Positions 35,570 to 44,194 of a DNA stretch of 64,000 nt are shown here, piece by piece. The DNA is taken from the NCBI GenBank assembly GCA_963745915.1, contig CAVUZA010000002.1, positions 248,001-312,000 of the forward strand. Direction: 5' to 3'. Position 1 is the stretch's first letter; each line of letters opens with the position of its first letter. Made by a program: the position numbers and the translations under genes. The notes beneath the pieces were generated by a model. That model was not told where the DNA came from. It saw only the letters and a program-made list of their open reading frames with translations, and ran no database searches. The DNA comes from VRUE01 sp963745915. Its GTDB lineage: Bacteria; Actinomycetota; Thermoleophilia; Solirubrobacterales; 70-9.

Positions 35570-36490
35570 TCAGGCCTGCGGCGGGGCGTTCTCGACGTGC
35601 AGGAGGGTCGCCGGCGCCTCGTCCTCCATCTGCAGCGTCGTGTGGTCGATCTCGAAGCGCTCGTGCAGGAGCAGCTCGATCCGCCGCCGGACCAGGTCGC
35701 GGTCGCACTCGGGGTCGACGACGACGTGGGCGGCGAGCGCGCCAAAGCCCGAGGTCACGGTCCAGATGTGCAGGTCGTGGACCGAGCGCACCCCCTCCTC
35801 GGCGCAGATCGCCTCGCTGGCCTGGTCGGGATCGACGCCGGCCGGGGCGGCCTCCATCAGCACGTCGAGCGGCTCCTTGATCAGGCGCCAGGAGGAGAGC
35901 AGGATCAGCACCGAGATCGCCAGGCCGGCGATCGGGTCGACGATCGCCGAGCCGCCGGCGAGGACGAAGGCGCCGGCGACGACCACGCCGATCGAGCCGA
36001 GCGCGTCGGCGGCGCTGTGGCGCAAAACCCCCTCGAGGTTGACGTCCGAGCGCTCCCCCCGGGCCAGCACCAGCGTCGCCGCGACGTTGCCGGCAAGCCC
36101 GAGCAACCCCAGCCCGAGCACGCCGAGCCCGTCGATCTCCGGCGGGTCGCCGAGCCGGCCGAGGGCGGCAACCGCGACGGCGACGGCGATGCCGACGAGG
36201 ACCACGCCGTTGACCAGCGCCGCGAGGATCTCCGAGCGCTGGTACCCAAACGTCATCCGCCCCCCGGCCGGCCGCGCCGCCAGCGCCGCGGCGAACAGCC
36301 CCAGCGCTATCGCCCCCACATCCGAAAGCAGATGCCCGGCATCCGCCAGCACCGCCAGCGACCCGGTGAGCACCCCGCCCACCGCCTCGGCAACCAGCAT
36401 CCCGAGGTTGATCCAAAGCGCCACCCACATCCGCCGCCGGCTGTCCCCGCGACGAGCGTCAAGAGCGTGCGAATGATCGTGCGAGTGCAC
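35570..36490 (-). CDS. Cation diffusion facilitator (zinc-type metal exporter)
   Basis: 306 residues. A His-rich start (MHSHDHSHA), six transmembrane helices between about 20 and 205, with zinc-site motifs HLLSD in helix II and HSAAD in helix V, then a cytoplasmic C-terminal domain (VHDLHIWTVTSG, HTTLQMED) with metal-binding His residues. CDF proteins export Zn or related ions by proton exchange. GTG 36490 gives the His-rich N terminus. The gene ends at hairpin 35536. Confidence 0.92.
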   Translation of the reverse strand: MHSHDHSHALDARRGDSRRRMWVALWINLGMLVAEAVGGVLTGSLAVLADAGHLLSDVGAIALGLFAAALAARPAGGRMTFGYQRSEILAALVNGVVLVGIAVAVAVAALGRLGDPPEIDGLGVLGLGLLGLAGNVAATLVLARGERSDVNLEGVLRHSAADALGSIGVVVAGAFVLAGGSAIVDPIAGLAISVLILLSSWRLIKEPLDVLMEAAPAGVDPDQASEAICAEEGVRSVHDLHIWTVTSGFGALAAHVVVDPECDRDLVRRRIELLLHERFEIDHTTLQMEDEAPATLLHVENAPPQA

Positions 36491-36513
36491 GGGTTGAGCT
36501 TAGGACCTGCGCA

Positions 36514-36581
36514 GGAGGCGCCGGGCACACCTCCTCAGGAACTCCCGCGAAGCGGCCTGAGGAGGTGTGCCCGGCGCCTCC
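36514..36581. repeat. Palindromic element D
   Basis: A perfect 26-bp stem (36514-36539 with 36556-36581) around a 16-nt loop containing CCGCGAAGCGG. It lies 12 bases past the stop of the acyl-CoA dehydrogenase gene and 24 bases from the CDF start. Confidence 0.92.
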
Positions 36582-36592
36582 CGGGCAAAAAC

Positions 36593-37867
36593 CTAAGCTG
36601 GAACCGGCTCTTTCTCCGCCGGCTTCTCCGCCATCGCCGCGTCCGCCACCTCGGCCGCGTACCCCAGCCGCTCGGCGTACTCCCGCGCCTGCATCCGCGA
36701 GATGACCATGCGCTGGATCTCGGCGGTGCCCTCGAACAGCTGGTAGATCTTGGCGTCGCGGAACCACTTCTCCAGCGGGCACTCGGTGCTCCAGGCATAG
36801 GGGCCGACGAGATCCATCAGCGTCGTCGTCGCCCACATCGTCACGTCGCCCCCCTTGAGCTTGGACATCGAGCCCTGGCCGCCGGTCATCGGGATCCCGT
36901 TGCGGCCCATCCAGGCGGCGCGCTGAACCAGCAGGCGGGCGGCCTCGATCTCGGTCGCGACGTCGGCCAGCACCTGCTGGATGCGCTGCTCCTGCAGGGC
37001 CGGGCGGCCCTCGACCGTCTCGCCGTCGAGGTGCTCGAGCGTCCACTCGTAGGCGGCCTGGGCGATGCCCAGCGCCGAGGCGCCGACCAGCGGCCGGGTC
37101 ATCTCGAAGGTCGCCAGGGCGTCGGCGCCGCGCGACTTCTTGCCTTCGCGGCCGCGCTGCAGCTTGCGCTCCAGCTTCTCCTCGCCGCCGAGCAGGTTCT
37201 CGGCCGGGATCCGGCAATCGTCGAGGATGATCTCGGCGGTGTGCGAGGCGCGGATGCCGAGCTTCGACTCCTTCTTGCCCTGCTCCAGGCCGGGCGTCCC
37301 CTTGCCGACCACGAACGAGGCCTGGCCGCGGGTGCCGAGCGCCGGGTCGACGGTGGCGACGACGACGTGGACGTCGGCGATGCCACCGTTGGTGATGAAG
37401 ACCTTGGTGCCGTTCAGCACCCACTCGTCACCCTCGCGCTTGGCGGTCGTCTTCAGGCTCTTGACGTCGGAGCCGGCCTGCGGCTCGGTGACCGCGTAGG
37501 CGCCGAGCTTGATCTCCTCGCCCGAGCCGAAGCACTCCGGCACCCACTGGGCGATCTGCTCCGGGGTGCCCGAGGAGGCGATGCCGGCGGCGGCGAGGCC
37601 GGAGCCGGAGATCGCCAGGGCGGTGCCGGCGCAGCCCCAGTGGAACTCCTCGGCCGAGATCACCTGCATCTGGCCCTGCTCGTCGGCGGCCGAGCGCTGG
37701 ATCGCCTCGAGGCCGCCGAAGCCCTGCCGGCGCGCCTCCTTGATCACCTCCCAGGGGGTGCTCTCCTCTTCGTCGTGCTTGCGCGCGGCGGGGCGGATCA
37801 CCTCGCGGGCGAAGGTGCGGCAGCGCTCCTTGTACTCCTTCTGCTCGTCTGTCAGTGCGAAATCCAT
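36593..37867 (-). CDS. Acyl-CoA dehydrogenase
   Basis: 424 residues. N-terminal helical domain (ALTDEQKEYKERCRTFAREVI), the FAD-site AVTEPQAGSDVKSLKTTA and EWVLNGTKVFITNGG, and the C-terminal IYQLFEGTAEIQRMVISR with the catalytic Glu position of short/medium-chain enzymes. It oxidises acyl-CoA to enoyl-CoA and passes electrons to ETF. A TTGACTGGTCAGTCAA palindrome lies 28 bases upstream of ATG 37867, and palindrome D follows the stop. It is alone on its strand, so probably monocistronic and repressed by the factor that binds the palindrome. Confidence 0.92.
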   Translation of the reverse strand: MDFALTDEQKEYKERCRTFAREVIRPAARKHDEEESTPWEVIKEARRQGFGGLEAIQRSAADEQGQMQVISAEEFHWGCAGTALAISGSGLAAAGIASSGTPEQIAQWVPECFGSGEEIKLGAYAVTEPQAGSDVKSLKTTAKREGDEWVLNGTKVFITNGGIADVHVVVATVDPALGTRGQASFVVGKGTPGLEQGKKESKLGIRASHTAEIILDDCRIPAENLLGGEEKLERKLQRGREGKKSRGADALATFEMTRPLVGASALGIAQAAYEWTLEHLDGETVEGRPALQEQRIQQVLADVATEIEAARLLVQRAAWMGRNGIPMTGGQGSMSKLKGGDVTMWATTTLMDLVGPYAWSTECPLEKWFRDAKIYQLFEGTAEIQRMVISRMQAREYAERLGYAAEVADAAMAEKPAEKEPVPA

Positions 37868-37894
37868 GGTCTCCTCGTCGATCGCCGGGACTGA

Positions 37895-37910
37895 TTGACT
37901 GGTCAGTCAA
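37895..37910. promoter_or_regulatory. Operator-like palindrome upstream of the acyl-CoA dehydrogenase
   Basis: TTGACTG-GT-CAGTCAA, 7-bp arms. The core TGACTGGTCAGTCA recurs at 45401-45414 upstream of the thiolase gene. Form and context fit a TetR-type fatty-acid-degradation repressor site; the regulator is not in the window. Confidence 0.7.
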
Positions 37911-37969
37911 CCAGTCCCCAGGAGATTAGCTGACCAGCCAGCCGGTGGATCGCCTGTAGCTTTCCCGCG

Positions 37970-39370
37970 GTGCCGGGGAAGCGACCGATAAACGCCGAGG
38001 TGCCGGCGATCGAGCCGGTCCGGGCCGATCCGCCGCCGCGGCCGGAGCCGGCGCCCGAGTCGAAGCCGGCGCCCGAGCCCGAGCCGAAGCCGAGCCCCGA
38101 GCCGCCGCCGCGGGCCAAGCGGCGGCGGCGGCCGGTGCCCGGGGCGCTGAAGGCGATCGCCGGCCTGGTCGTCGTCGCCGTCGTCTTCCTCGTGGCGGCG
38201 ATCCTCGGCGGTGGCGGCGGCAACGACGAGCCGGCCGAGCAGACCGCGCCCGCCCCGACCCCCCCGGCGCAGCCGAGCCCGCCGCCGGCGGCCGAGAACC
38301 CGAGCGCCGGCGCCGCGGAAGAGCTCGGCTACCCCTCCTTCGCGACCAACAACACGACCCGGGTCGGCGGCTCCGACGCCGCCACCGTCGCCGCCGGCGT
38401 CGCGCTTGCGGTCTACCCATCGGCGACCCCGGCCCAGCGGCCGGTGGCGGTGACGCTGGTCGACGAGGACGACTGGCAGGGCGCGGTCGCCGCCGCCGTG
38501 CTGATGGCCGAGCCGCTGCGCGCGCCGCTGCTGGTCGGCGCCGGCGGCGAGCTGCCCGAGGCGAGCGCCGAGGCGCTCGCCGCGCTCGACCCCCAGGGCG
38601 GCAGGGCGAGCGGCCGCGCCGACGGCGGCCCGGCCCAGGCCTTCGCGATCGGCGCCGCCGCCGCGCCCGACGGCCTGCGCACGACTCATATCCGCGGCGG
38701 CAGCCCGGCCGCGGTCGCCGCCGCCGTGCTCGGCCTGCGCGACGGCCTCTTCGACCCGCCCGAGCACATCGTCCTCGCCTCCGAAACCCGGCCCGAGCTC
38801 GCCGTCCCCGCGGCCGCCTGGGCGGCGCGCTCCGGCGACCCGGTCCTCTTCACCGGCCCGCGAAAGCTGCCGCGGGCGACGATCGAGCAGCTCGAGCGCC
38901 ACCCGAAGACGCCGGTCTTCGTCCTCGGCCCCTCGTCGGCGATCCCCTCCGCGGTCCTCCGCGAAGCCGCCCGCTACGGCGGCCGGGTGCGGCGCGTCTC
39001 CGGCGAGGACCCGGTCGCCAACGCGATCGCGCTCGCCCGCTACGCCGCCGGCGGCTTCGGCTGGAACGTCAACGACCCCGGCCACGGCTTCGTCGTCGCC
39101 CGCAGCGACGCGCCGCTCGAGGCGGCGGTCGCGGCGCCGCTCTCGGCCTCGGGGACCTGGGGGCCGTTGCTGCTCAGCGACGACGCCGCTAGGCTTCCGG
39201 CGGCGCTGCGCGACTACCTGCTCGACGTCAAGCCGGGCTACACCACAGACCCGACGCGCGCCTTCTACAACCACGTCTGGGTGATCGGAGACCAGGAGGC
39301 AATCGAGGTGAAGCAGCAGGCCGAAATCGACCAGCTGGCCGAACTGGCCAAGATCGGCGGCGAACCGTGA
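37970..39370 (+). CDS. Membrane-anchored cell-wall-binding-repeat protein
   Basis: 466 residues. A Pro/Glu-rich cytoplasmic N terminus (PEPAPESKPAPEPEPKPSPE) with a basic KRRRR stop-transfer, one transmembrane helix (about 59-82), an extracytoplasmic Pro linker, then repeats of the cell-wall-binding type 2 family: VGGSDAATVAAGVALAV, then PVFVLGPSSAIPSAVLREAARYG followed by RVSGEDPVANAIALARYA. These repeats bind wall polymers. Start GTG 37970. Its stop overlaps the next small gene (GTGA). Confidence 0.82.
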   Translation: MPGKRPINAEVPAIEPVRADPPPRPEPAPESKPAPEPEPKPSPEPPPRAKRRRRPVPGALKAIAGLVVVAVVFLVAAILGGGGGNDEPAEQTAPAPTPPAQPSPPPAAENPSAGAAEELGYPSFATNNTTRVGGSDAATVAAGVALAVYPSATPAQRPVAVTLVDEDDWQGAVAAAVLMAEPLRAPLLVGAGGELPEASAEALAALDPQGGRASGRADGGPAQAFAIGAAAAPDGLRTTHIRGGSPAAVAAAVLGLRDGLFDPPEHIVLASETRPELAVPAAAWAARSGDPVLFTGPRKLPRATIEQLERHPKTPVFVLGPSSAIPSAVLREAARYGGRVRRVSGEDPVANAIALARYAAGGFGWNVNDPGHGFVVARSDAPLEAAVAAPLSASGTWGPLLLSDDAARLPAALRDYLLDVKPGYTTDPTRAFYNHVWVIGDQEAIEVKQQAEIDQLAELAKIGGEP

Positions 39371-39621
39371 GCGAGGCCGAGAGCCCCCGCCTGCTCGGCG
39401 GCGGCCACGCCGTCACCGCCGAGGACGTCCGCGCCCTCGCCGGCGCCTCCACCCCCCACTTCGCCCTCCAGGTGCGCAACCGCATCCGCCGCCTGATCGA
39501 GCCGCTCGCCGCCGACGACCCCGCCCGCCGCGAAGGCGAACGCAAGATCGCCGAGCTGGAGCAGCTGGCCGAGCACAGCGGCGACCCCCGCGGCACGATG
39601 GGAATCGGCCACCATGGCTGA
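39367..39621 (+). CDS. Small hypothetical protein coupled to the wall-binding gene
   Basis: 84 residues, helical and charged (EDVRALAGASTPHFALQVRNRIRRLIEPL, RKIAELEQLAEH). Start GTG 39367 overlaps the upstream stop, and its own stop overlaps the next gene by 8 bases, so the three form a coupled operon. No motif recognised. Confidence 0.65.
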   Translation: MSEAESPRLLGGGHAVTAEDVRALAGASTPHFALQVRNRIRRLIEPLAADDPARREGERKIAELEQLAEHSGDPRGTMGIGHHG

Positions 39622-39817
39622 CGCCCCGCACGGCTTCAAGGAGGGCGACAAGGTCTGGGTCGAGGACGGCGACGGCAAGCACCACCCCGGGGTCTTCGTC
39701 GCCGACAACGAGAGCTCGGGCTGGTTCGGCGGCGGCCCCAGCGCTTACGTCGTGCACCCGGAGGCCAAACAGGCCGAGGTCGTCTCCACCTTCCGCATCA
39801 CTCCGCGGGACGAGTAG
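39614..39817 (+). CDS. Small hypothetical protein, SH3-like
   Basis: 67 residues: FKEGDKVWVEDGDGKHHPGVFVADNESSGWFGGG, then AYVVHPEAKQAEVVSTFRITPRD. The pattern of short strands opening with a GDKVWV motif suggests a small SH3-like barrel. Last gene of the three-gene coupled group; palindrome B1 begins 13 bases past the stop. Function unknown. Confidence 0.65.
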   Translation: MADAPHGFKEGDKVWVEDGDGKHHPGVFVADNESSGWFGGGPSAYVVHPEAKQAEVVSTFRITPRDE

Positions 39818-39829
39818 CGGCGAGCTGCA

Positions 39830-39992
39830 CCGGGAGAGGGGCTGGTCGCCTTCCAGGCGAATTGAGGTCGCACGCGCGCTTTGCGCGCTTAGCGACAGAG
39901 CAGGAGCGCGCCTGCGGCGCGCAGGAACCAGATTGCATATCGCCGCCTGCCGGCGACATTCGCCTGGAAGACGACCAGCCCCTCTCCCCCGG
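39830..39992. repeat. Palindromic element B1
   Basis: Arms 39830-39862 and 39958-39992 pair over about 33 bases (one mismatch, one 2-base indel). The 95-nt core carries nested hairpins and CAGATTGCATATCGCCGC (39929-39946), whose exact complement is in B2. Between B1 and B2 lie 114 bases with no gene seen. Confidence 0.88.
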
Positions 39993-40106
39993 CAAGCACC
40001 CAAGCACCAACCCCCGCGGAGCCACACCAAGGCTCCGCAAGCTGAAGGAATCGGTCCGGAACCGCTTCGTCGCTCGGGGAGCGGGGGCTGAAGCTGGATG
40101 TGCGAT

Positions 40107-40257
40107 GGGCCGGGAGGCCGGCATGCCTGCCCGGGAATGTCGCGAAGCGGCGATATGCAATCTGTCTTCTGCGCGCCATAGGCGCGCTCCCTCTACATCA
40201 CGAGCGCGAAGCGCGAGTGACCCAAATTCCCGGGCAGGGATGCCGGCCTCCCGGCCC
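40107..40257. repeat. Palindromic element B2
   Basis: Arms 40107-40138 and 40226-40257 pair over 32 bases with one mismatch. The core contains GCGGCGATATGCAATCTG (40147-40164) and CTGCGCGCC-AGGCGCGC as in B1 but in the opposite orientation; the stem sequence differs from B1. It ends 15 bases before the stop of the convergent oxidoreductase gene. Confidence 0.88.
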
Positions 40258-40271
40258 CTCCCTCCCTGGCT

Positions 40272-41300
40272 TCAGGCGTCAGGCCCGAAGGCGTCGATGA
40301 TGCGGTTCTGGAACTCGCTCAACTCCTCGGGCGAGACGAAGTAGGTCGGCGGCGTCAGGAAGAGGCCGTCGGCCCGCTCCGCCGTCTGCTCGACCCGGGC
40401 GCGGACCTTGTCGAGGGGGCCGGCGGCGCAGTAGGCCTCGACCATCTCGTCGCTGATCGCCGCCGGCACGGCGGCGAGGTCGCCGCGGCGGAAGGCCTCG
40501 CCGGCGGCGACCGCGTTGTCGGCGAAGCCGTGCAGCTCCCAGAGCGGCATGTAGGTCTTGACCGTGGCGTAGAAGGAGATCGTGCGGCGGGCCATCTCGA
40601 TCGCCCGCCCCTCGTCGTCGTCGATCGCGCAGCAGACCGTGGGCAGGTAGTCGAAGCCCGAACGCTCGCGGCCGGAGCGCTTCAGCCCCTCCTCGAATGA
40701 GGCGACGACGACCTCGTCGATCCAGCGCAGGCTCTGGATCGGGTGGCCGATCAGGCCGTCGGCGACGTCGCCGGCCATCCGGCACATGCCGCCCTGCACG
40801 CCGGCGGTGTAGATCGGCACCGACTCGCGCGGCGAGGGGTGCGGGCGCACCCAGCCCTTGATGTCGATGTCGTAGTAGGAGCCCTCGTAGCGGATCGGCT
40901 CGCCCTTGCCCGCCCCCTGCATGATCAGCCGCGTCGCCTCGATCGTCTCGCGCAGGTGCGGCGCCGGCTTGCCGTACTCGGCGTTGTGCCAGGTCTCGTT
41001 CAGCCGCTTGACCCCCGAGCCGAGTCCGAGCCGGAAGCGGCCGCCCGACATCTCGTCGACGTCGAGGGCGCTGACGGCGAGGATGAAGGGGCTGCGGGTG
41101 AAGGCCCAGGCGATCCCGGTGGCGACGTCGATCTTCTCGGTGCGCCCTGCCAGGTAGGCGGCCTGGGTGACCGAGGAGCGAAACAGCTCCGGCGCCCAGA
41201 CGCACTCGACCCCGGCCGCCTCGGCCCGCCTGGTCTCGGCCTCGAGATCGGCGACCGAGTTGCCGATCGCGGCGACGGAGATGCGGTCGAGGGCGCTCAC
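40272..41300 (-). CDS. LLM-class (probably F420-dependent) oxidoreductase
   Basis: 342 residues of the luciferase-like monooxygenase barrel: AAIGNSVADLEAETRRAEAAGVECVWAPELF, IDVATGIAWAFTRSPFILAVSALDVDEMSGGRFRLGLGSG, and VPIYTAGVQGGM. This subgroup in Actinobacteria usually uses F420. Substrate unknown; the downstream position to two acyl-CoA dehydrogenase genes suggests a role in lipid or steroid-like acyl metabolism. Start GTG 41300, 10 bases after the preceding gene, so an operon of three. Confidence 0.88.
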   Translation of the reverse strand: MSALDRISVAAIGNSVADLEAETRRAEAAGVECVWAPELFRSSVTQAAYLAGRTEKIDVATGIAWAFTRSPFILAVSALDVDEMSGGRFRLGLGSGVKRLNETWHNAEYGKPAPHLRETIEATRLIMQGAGKGEPIRYEGSYYDIDIKGWVRPHPSPRESVPIYTAGVQGGMCRMAGDVADGLIGHPIQSLRWIDEVVVASFEEGLKRSGRERSGFDYLPTVCCAIDDDEGRAIEMARRTISFYATVKTYMPLWELHGFADNAVAAGEAFRRGDLAAVPAAISDEMVEAYCAAGPLDKVRARVEQTAERADGLFLTPPTYFVSPEELSEFQNRIIDAFGPDA

Positions 41301-41310
41301 CGGCGTCGCC

Positions 41311-42426
41311 TCACGCCGCGGCCGGGTCGGCGAGGATCGCGGCGGCGACCCGCTCGCGGTGCCACTTGGCGTCGCCGAAGGTCGCCGCGTTGGCCTTGCC
41401 GCGCTTGAGGAAGAAGTGCAGGTCGTGCTCCCAGGTGAAGCCGATCCCGCCGTGCACCTGGATCGAGGCGTCGGGCACCCGCCAGCCGGCGTCGGAGGCG
41501 TAGGCCTTGGCGATCGAGGCGGCCAGCGGCAGCGACTCGGGCTCGGCGTCGGCGGCCCAGGCGGCGCCGTAGACCGCCGAGCGGGAGTTCTCGGTCTCGA
41601 GCAGCATCTGCGCGCAGCGGTGCGAGACCGCCTGGTAGGAGCCGATCGGGCGGCCGAACTGCTGGCGGTCCTTGGCGTACTCGACGGCCATCTCCAGCGT
41701 GCGCTGGGCGATGCCGGTCGACTCGGCCGCCAGCGCCACGCAGGCACGCAGGAAGACCGGCGTGTAGTCGGCCCCCGCGGCGGGCAGCGTGTCCGCGGCG
41801 GGGACCCGCACCCCGTCGAGGCGAACCGAGTAGAGGCGCCTGGTCGGGTCGATCGCGGTCGCGGCGCTCACCGTGACCCCCGGCGCGCCGCGCTCGACCA
41901 GGTGACGGCGGCCGTCGGCGGTCGCGACCAGCAGCAGGTCGGCGGTCGCGGCGTCCATCACCAGCACCTTCTCGCCGTCGAGCACGACGTCCTCGCCGTC
42001 GGCGCGCGCCGCCATCGCGAACTCGCCCACCGAGGCCGGCGTGCCGGCGTCGAAGAGGGCCGGGGTGCCGCGCAGCCGGCCCTCGGCCAGCGGCCGCAGG
42101 AAGCGCTCGCGCTGCTCGTCGGAGCCGCAGAGGGCGAGGGCGATGCCGACGACGGTGTTGGAGAGCAGCGGCGAGGGGGCGAGCGCGTAGCCCATCTCCT
42201 CGAAGAGGACGGCGAGATCGACGATGCCGAGCCCCTGCCCGCCCCACTCCTCGGGCAGCGCCAGGCCGGGCCAGCCGAGCTCGGCCATCTCATCCCAGTC
42301 GGACTGCGCGAAGCCGTGCTCGCTCTCGGCCAGCTCGCGGATCCGCTCCGACTTGTAGCGGGCGGCGAGGAACTCGCGGGCGGTCGACTTGATCGCCTGC
42401 TGCTCGTCGGTGAGGTCGAAGTACAC
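41311..42426 (-). CDS. Acyl-CoA dehydrogenase, partner subunit type
   Basis: 371 residues: FDLTDEQQAIKSTAREFLAARYKSERI, LALPEEWGGQGLGIVDLAVLFEEMG, then YAKDRQQFGRPIGSYQAVSH and QVHGGIGFTWEHDLHFFLKRGK. It lacks the well-conserved EGT/EGG catalytic Glu segment in the usual place. Together with the adjacent enzyme this looks like the two-gene alpha2beta2 acyl-CoA dehydrogenases of Actinobacteria (as in steroid side-chain degradation), where only one subunit has the base. 12 bases separate the two genes. Confidence 0.88.
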   Translation of the reverse strand: MYFDLTDEQQAIKSTAREFLAARYKSERIRELAESEHGFAQSDWDEMAELGWPGLALPEEWGGQGLGIVDLAVLFEEMGYALAPSPLLSNTVVGIALALCGSDEQRERFLRPLAEGRLRGTPALFDAGTPASVGEFAMAARADGEDVVLDGEKVLVMDAATADLLLVATADGRRHLVERGAPGVTVSAATAIDPTRRLYSVRLDGVRVPAADTLPAAGADYTPVFLRACVALAAESTGIAQRTLEMAVEYAKDRQQFGRPIGSYQAVSHRCAQMLLETENSRSAVYGAAWAADAEPESLPLAASIAKAYASDAGWRVPDASIQVHGGIGFTWEHDLHFFLKRGKANAATFGDAKWHRERVAAAILADPAAA

Positions 42427-42438
42427 GGGCGGCTCCCC

Positions 42439-43617
42439 CTAACGCATCTTCGGCAGGCCGAGCACGCGCTCGGCGATGATGTTCTTGAGGATGTCGGTGG
42501 TGCCGCCCTCGATCGAGTTGGCGCGCGAGCGCAGGAAGCCGTACTGCCAGGCGCCGCCGGCGACCGCGTGCTCGTCGCCGCGGGCGAGCGGCGCGTAGGC
42601 GCCCTCGATGTCGAGCGCCAGCTCGGCGATCCGCTGGTTGATGTCGGCCCACTGCCACTTGCCCAGCGAGCCCTCCGGGCCGGGGATGCCCGACTGCATC
42701 GTCTTGGTCAGGCCGCGGTAGGCGTTGAGCCGCATCGTCTCGGCCTCGATGTGGAGCTGGGCGAGGCGCTGGCGGAAAACCGCGTCATCGGCGGCGCTGG
42801 CGCCGTCGGTGCGCGTCTCGCGCGCCAGGGCGCCGAGCCGCTTGAGGCTGTTGGCGATCTGGGCGATGGCGCCGAAGGCGAGCCCGGCGCGCTCGTTCAT
42901 CAGCGTCGTGATCGCCACCGTCCAGCCGTTGCCGACCCCGCCGACCACGTTGGCGTCGGGGATCCGCGCCTCCTCGATGAAGACCTCGTTGAACTCGCCC
43001 TCGCCGGTGATCTGCACCAGCGGCTTCGCCTCGACCCCCTCCTGCTCCATGTCCATCAGGAAGTAGGTGAGGCCCTTGTGCTTGGGGGCGTCGGGGTCGG
43101 TGCGGGCGACCAGCATGCACCACTTGGCGTACTGGGCGAAGGTGGTCCAGACCTTCTGCCCGGTGACCACCCATTCGTCGCCGTCCTTGACCGCCCGCGT
43201 CTTCAGCGAGGCGAGGTCGGAGCCCGACTCGGGCTCGGAGAAGCCCTGGCACCAGATCTCCTCGGCGGTCAGGATCGGCTCCAGGTAGCGCGCCTTCTGC
43301 TCCTCGCTGCCGTGGGCGATCACCACCGGCCCGCCCATCGCCAGGCCGAGCACGTTGGCCGGGCTGGGCGCCTCCAGGCGGGCGGCCTCGCCGACGAAGA
43401 TCGCCTGCTCGATCATCGTCGCGCCGCGGCCGCCGTACTGCTCGGGCCAGGAGATCCCGGCCCAGCCGGCGGCGTGCATCTTGCGCTGCCACTCGCGCCG
43501 GAAGGCCATCACCTCCTCGAGCCCGCCCTCGGGCTCGGGTCCGGGGTGGTTGGCTTCGATCCAGCCGCGGACCTCGTCGCGGAACTTCTGCTCGGACGGG
43601 GAGAGGGTCAGATCCAT
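42439..43617 (-). CDS. Acyl-CoA dehydrogenase, catalytic-type subunit
   Basis: 392 residues. QGFSEPESGSDLASLKTRA and EWVVTGQKVWTTFAQYAKWCML form the FAD/substrate site and SIEGGTTDILKNIIAERVLGLPK carries the catalytic Glu. First gene of the ACAD-ACAD-LLM operon. Upstream is a weaker inverted repeat ACTGGC-N6-GCCAGT (43640-43657), unlike the sharper TGACTG palindrome of the other beta-oxidation genes. Confidence 0.9.
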   Translation of the reverse strand: MDLTLSPSEQKFRDEVRGWIEANHPGPEPEGGLEEVMAFRREWQRKMHAAGWAGISWPEQYGGRGATMIEQAIFVGEAARLEAPSPANVLGLAMGGPVVIAHGSEEQKARYLEPILTAEEIWCQGFSEPESGSDLASLKTRAVKDGDEWVVTGQKVWTTFAQYAKWCMLVARTDPDAPKHKGLTYFLMDMEQEGVEAKPLVQITGEGEFNEVFIEEARIPDANVVGGVGNGWTVAITTLMNERAGLAFGAIAQIANSLKRLGALARETRTDGASAADDAVFRQRLAQLHIEAETMRLNAYRGLTKTMQSGIPGPEGSLGKWQWADINQRIAELALDIEGAYAPLARGDEHAVAGGAWQYGFLRSRANSIEGGTTDILKNIIAERVLGLPKMR

Positions 43618-43660
43618 CGGCGGCCGAGCATAGCGGCCGACTGGCTGGGTGGCCAGTACC

Positions 43661-44137
43661 TCAGCGGTTGCCGCAGGTCTTCAGCCCGTATTCCTTGGCC
43701 AGCTTGCTGGCTTCGGCGAAGACCTTGCTGCTTTCGGAGACCAGCTTCTTCGGTTCGGCTTCCGCTGCGGCGACGTTCTCTTCCCTGGCGACCAGCATCG
43801 CTTCCACCTGTTCCTCGTCGCCGGCGGGCGCCCCCAGGTCGCGCAGTTCTTCCACTTCGCGGTTGACGTTGGGGACGAACACGGCGTCAATCAGTTCGGC
43901 GTAGTCGGAGTCCGTCGGTTTGGTGAGGTCCTTGTGCTTCTTCGCGTAGGCGACGAAGTCTTCCTGGATCTGTTCTTCGCCCTTCTTGCAGACCGCGTCG
44001 GCCTGCTTGACGAATTGCGCCTTGCTCAGATCTGAGGTCGTTACTTCGGTGCCGTCGCCGCCGCCGCAGCCGGCGGCGACCAGCGCCAGAGCTGCAACTG
44101 CGACCAGCACGTAGCCGAGAACCGTTCGCCTTGCCAC
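43661..44137 (-). CDS. Putative secreted lipoprotein
   Basis: 158 residues. Signal peptide with lipobox VAAGC (Cys24), then a helical mature part: DLSKAQFVKQADAVCKKGEEQIQEDF, and a second Cys near the C terminus (LKTCGNR) that could pair with the first. The AQFVKQADAVCKK opening recurs in many small actinobacterial lipoproteins of unknown function. Lies between the acyl-CoA dehydrogenase and thiolase genes on the same strand. Confidence 0.75.
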   Translation of the reverse strand: MARRTVLGYVLVAVAALALVAAGCGGGDGTEVTTSDLSKAQFVKQADAVCKKGEEQIQEDFVAYAKKHKDLTKPTDSDYAELIDAVFVPNVNREVEELRDLGAPAGDEEQVEAMLVAREENVAAAEAEPKKLVSESSKVFAEASKLAKEYGLKTCGNR

Positions 44138-44194
44138 TTCCCTCTCCCCTCAAACTTCCTTGACTAGTGGTGGCGAGACTTTACACGTTCCCGC

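Noticed and set aside
40009..40090. Another palindromic element between B1 and B2 (CCCCCGC ... GCGGGGG, GGAGCC ... GGCTCC)
   Set aside because: Pairings are short and partly explained by GC-rich composition; no related copy seen in the window.
39830..40257. CRISPR-like array or retron msr/msd region
   Set aside because: Only two units, in opposite orientation, with no spacers of equal length, no cas genes and no reverse transcriptase nearby.
43640..43657. ACTGGC-N6-GCCAGT as a third copy of the beta-oxidation operator
   Set aside because: Arm sequence and spacing differ from TGACTG-GT-CAGTCA, so I do not count it as the same site.
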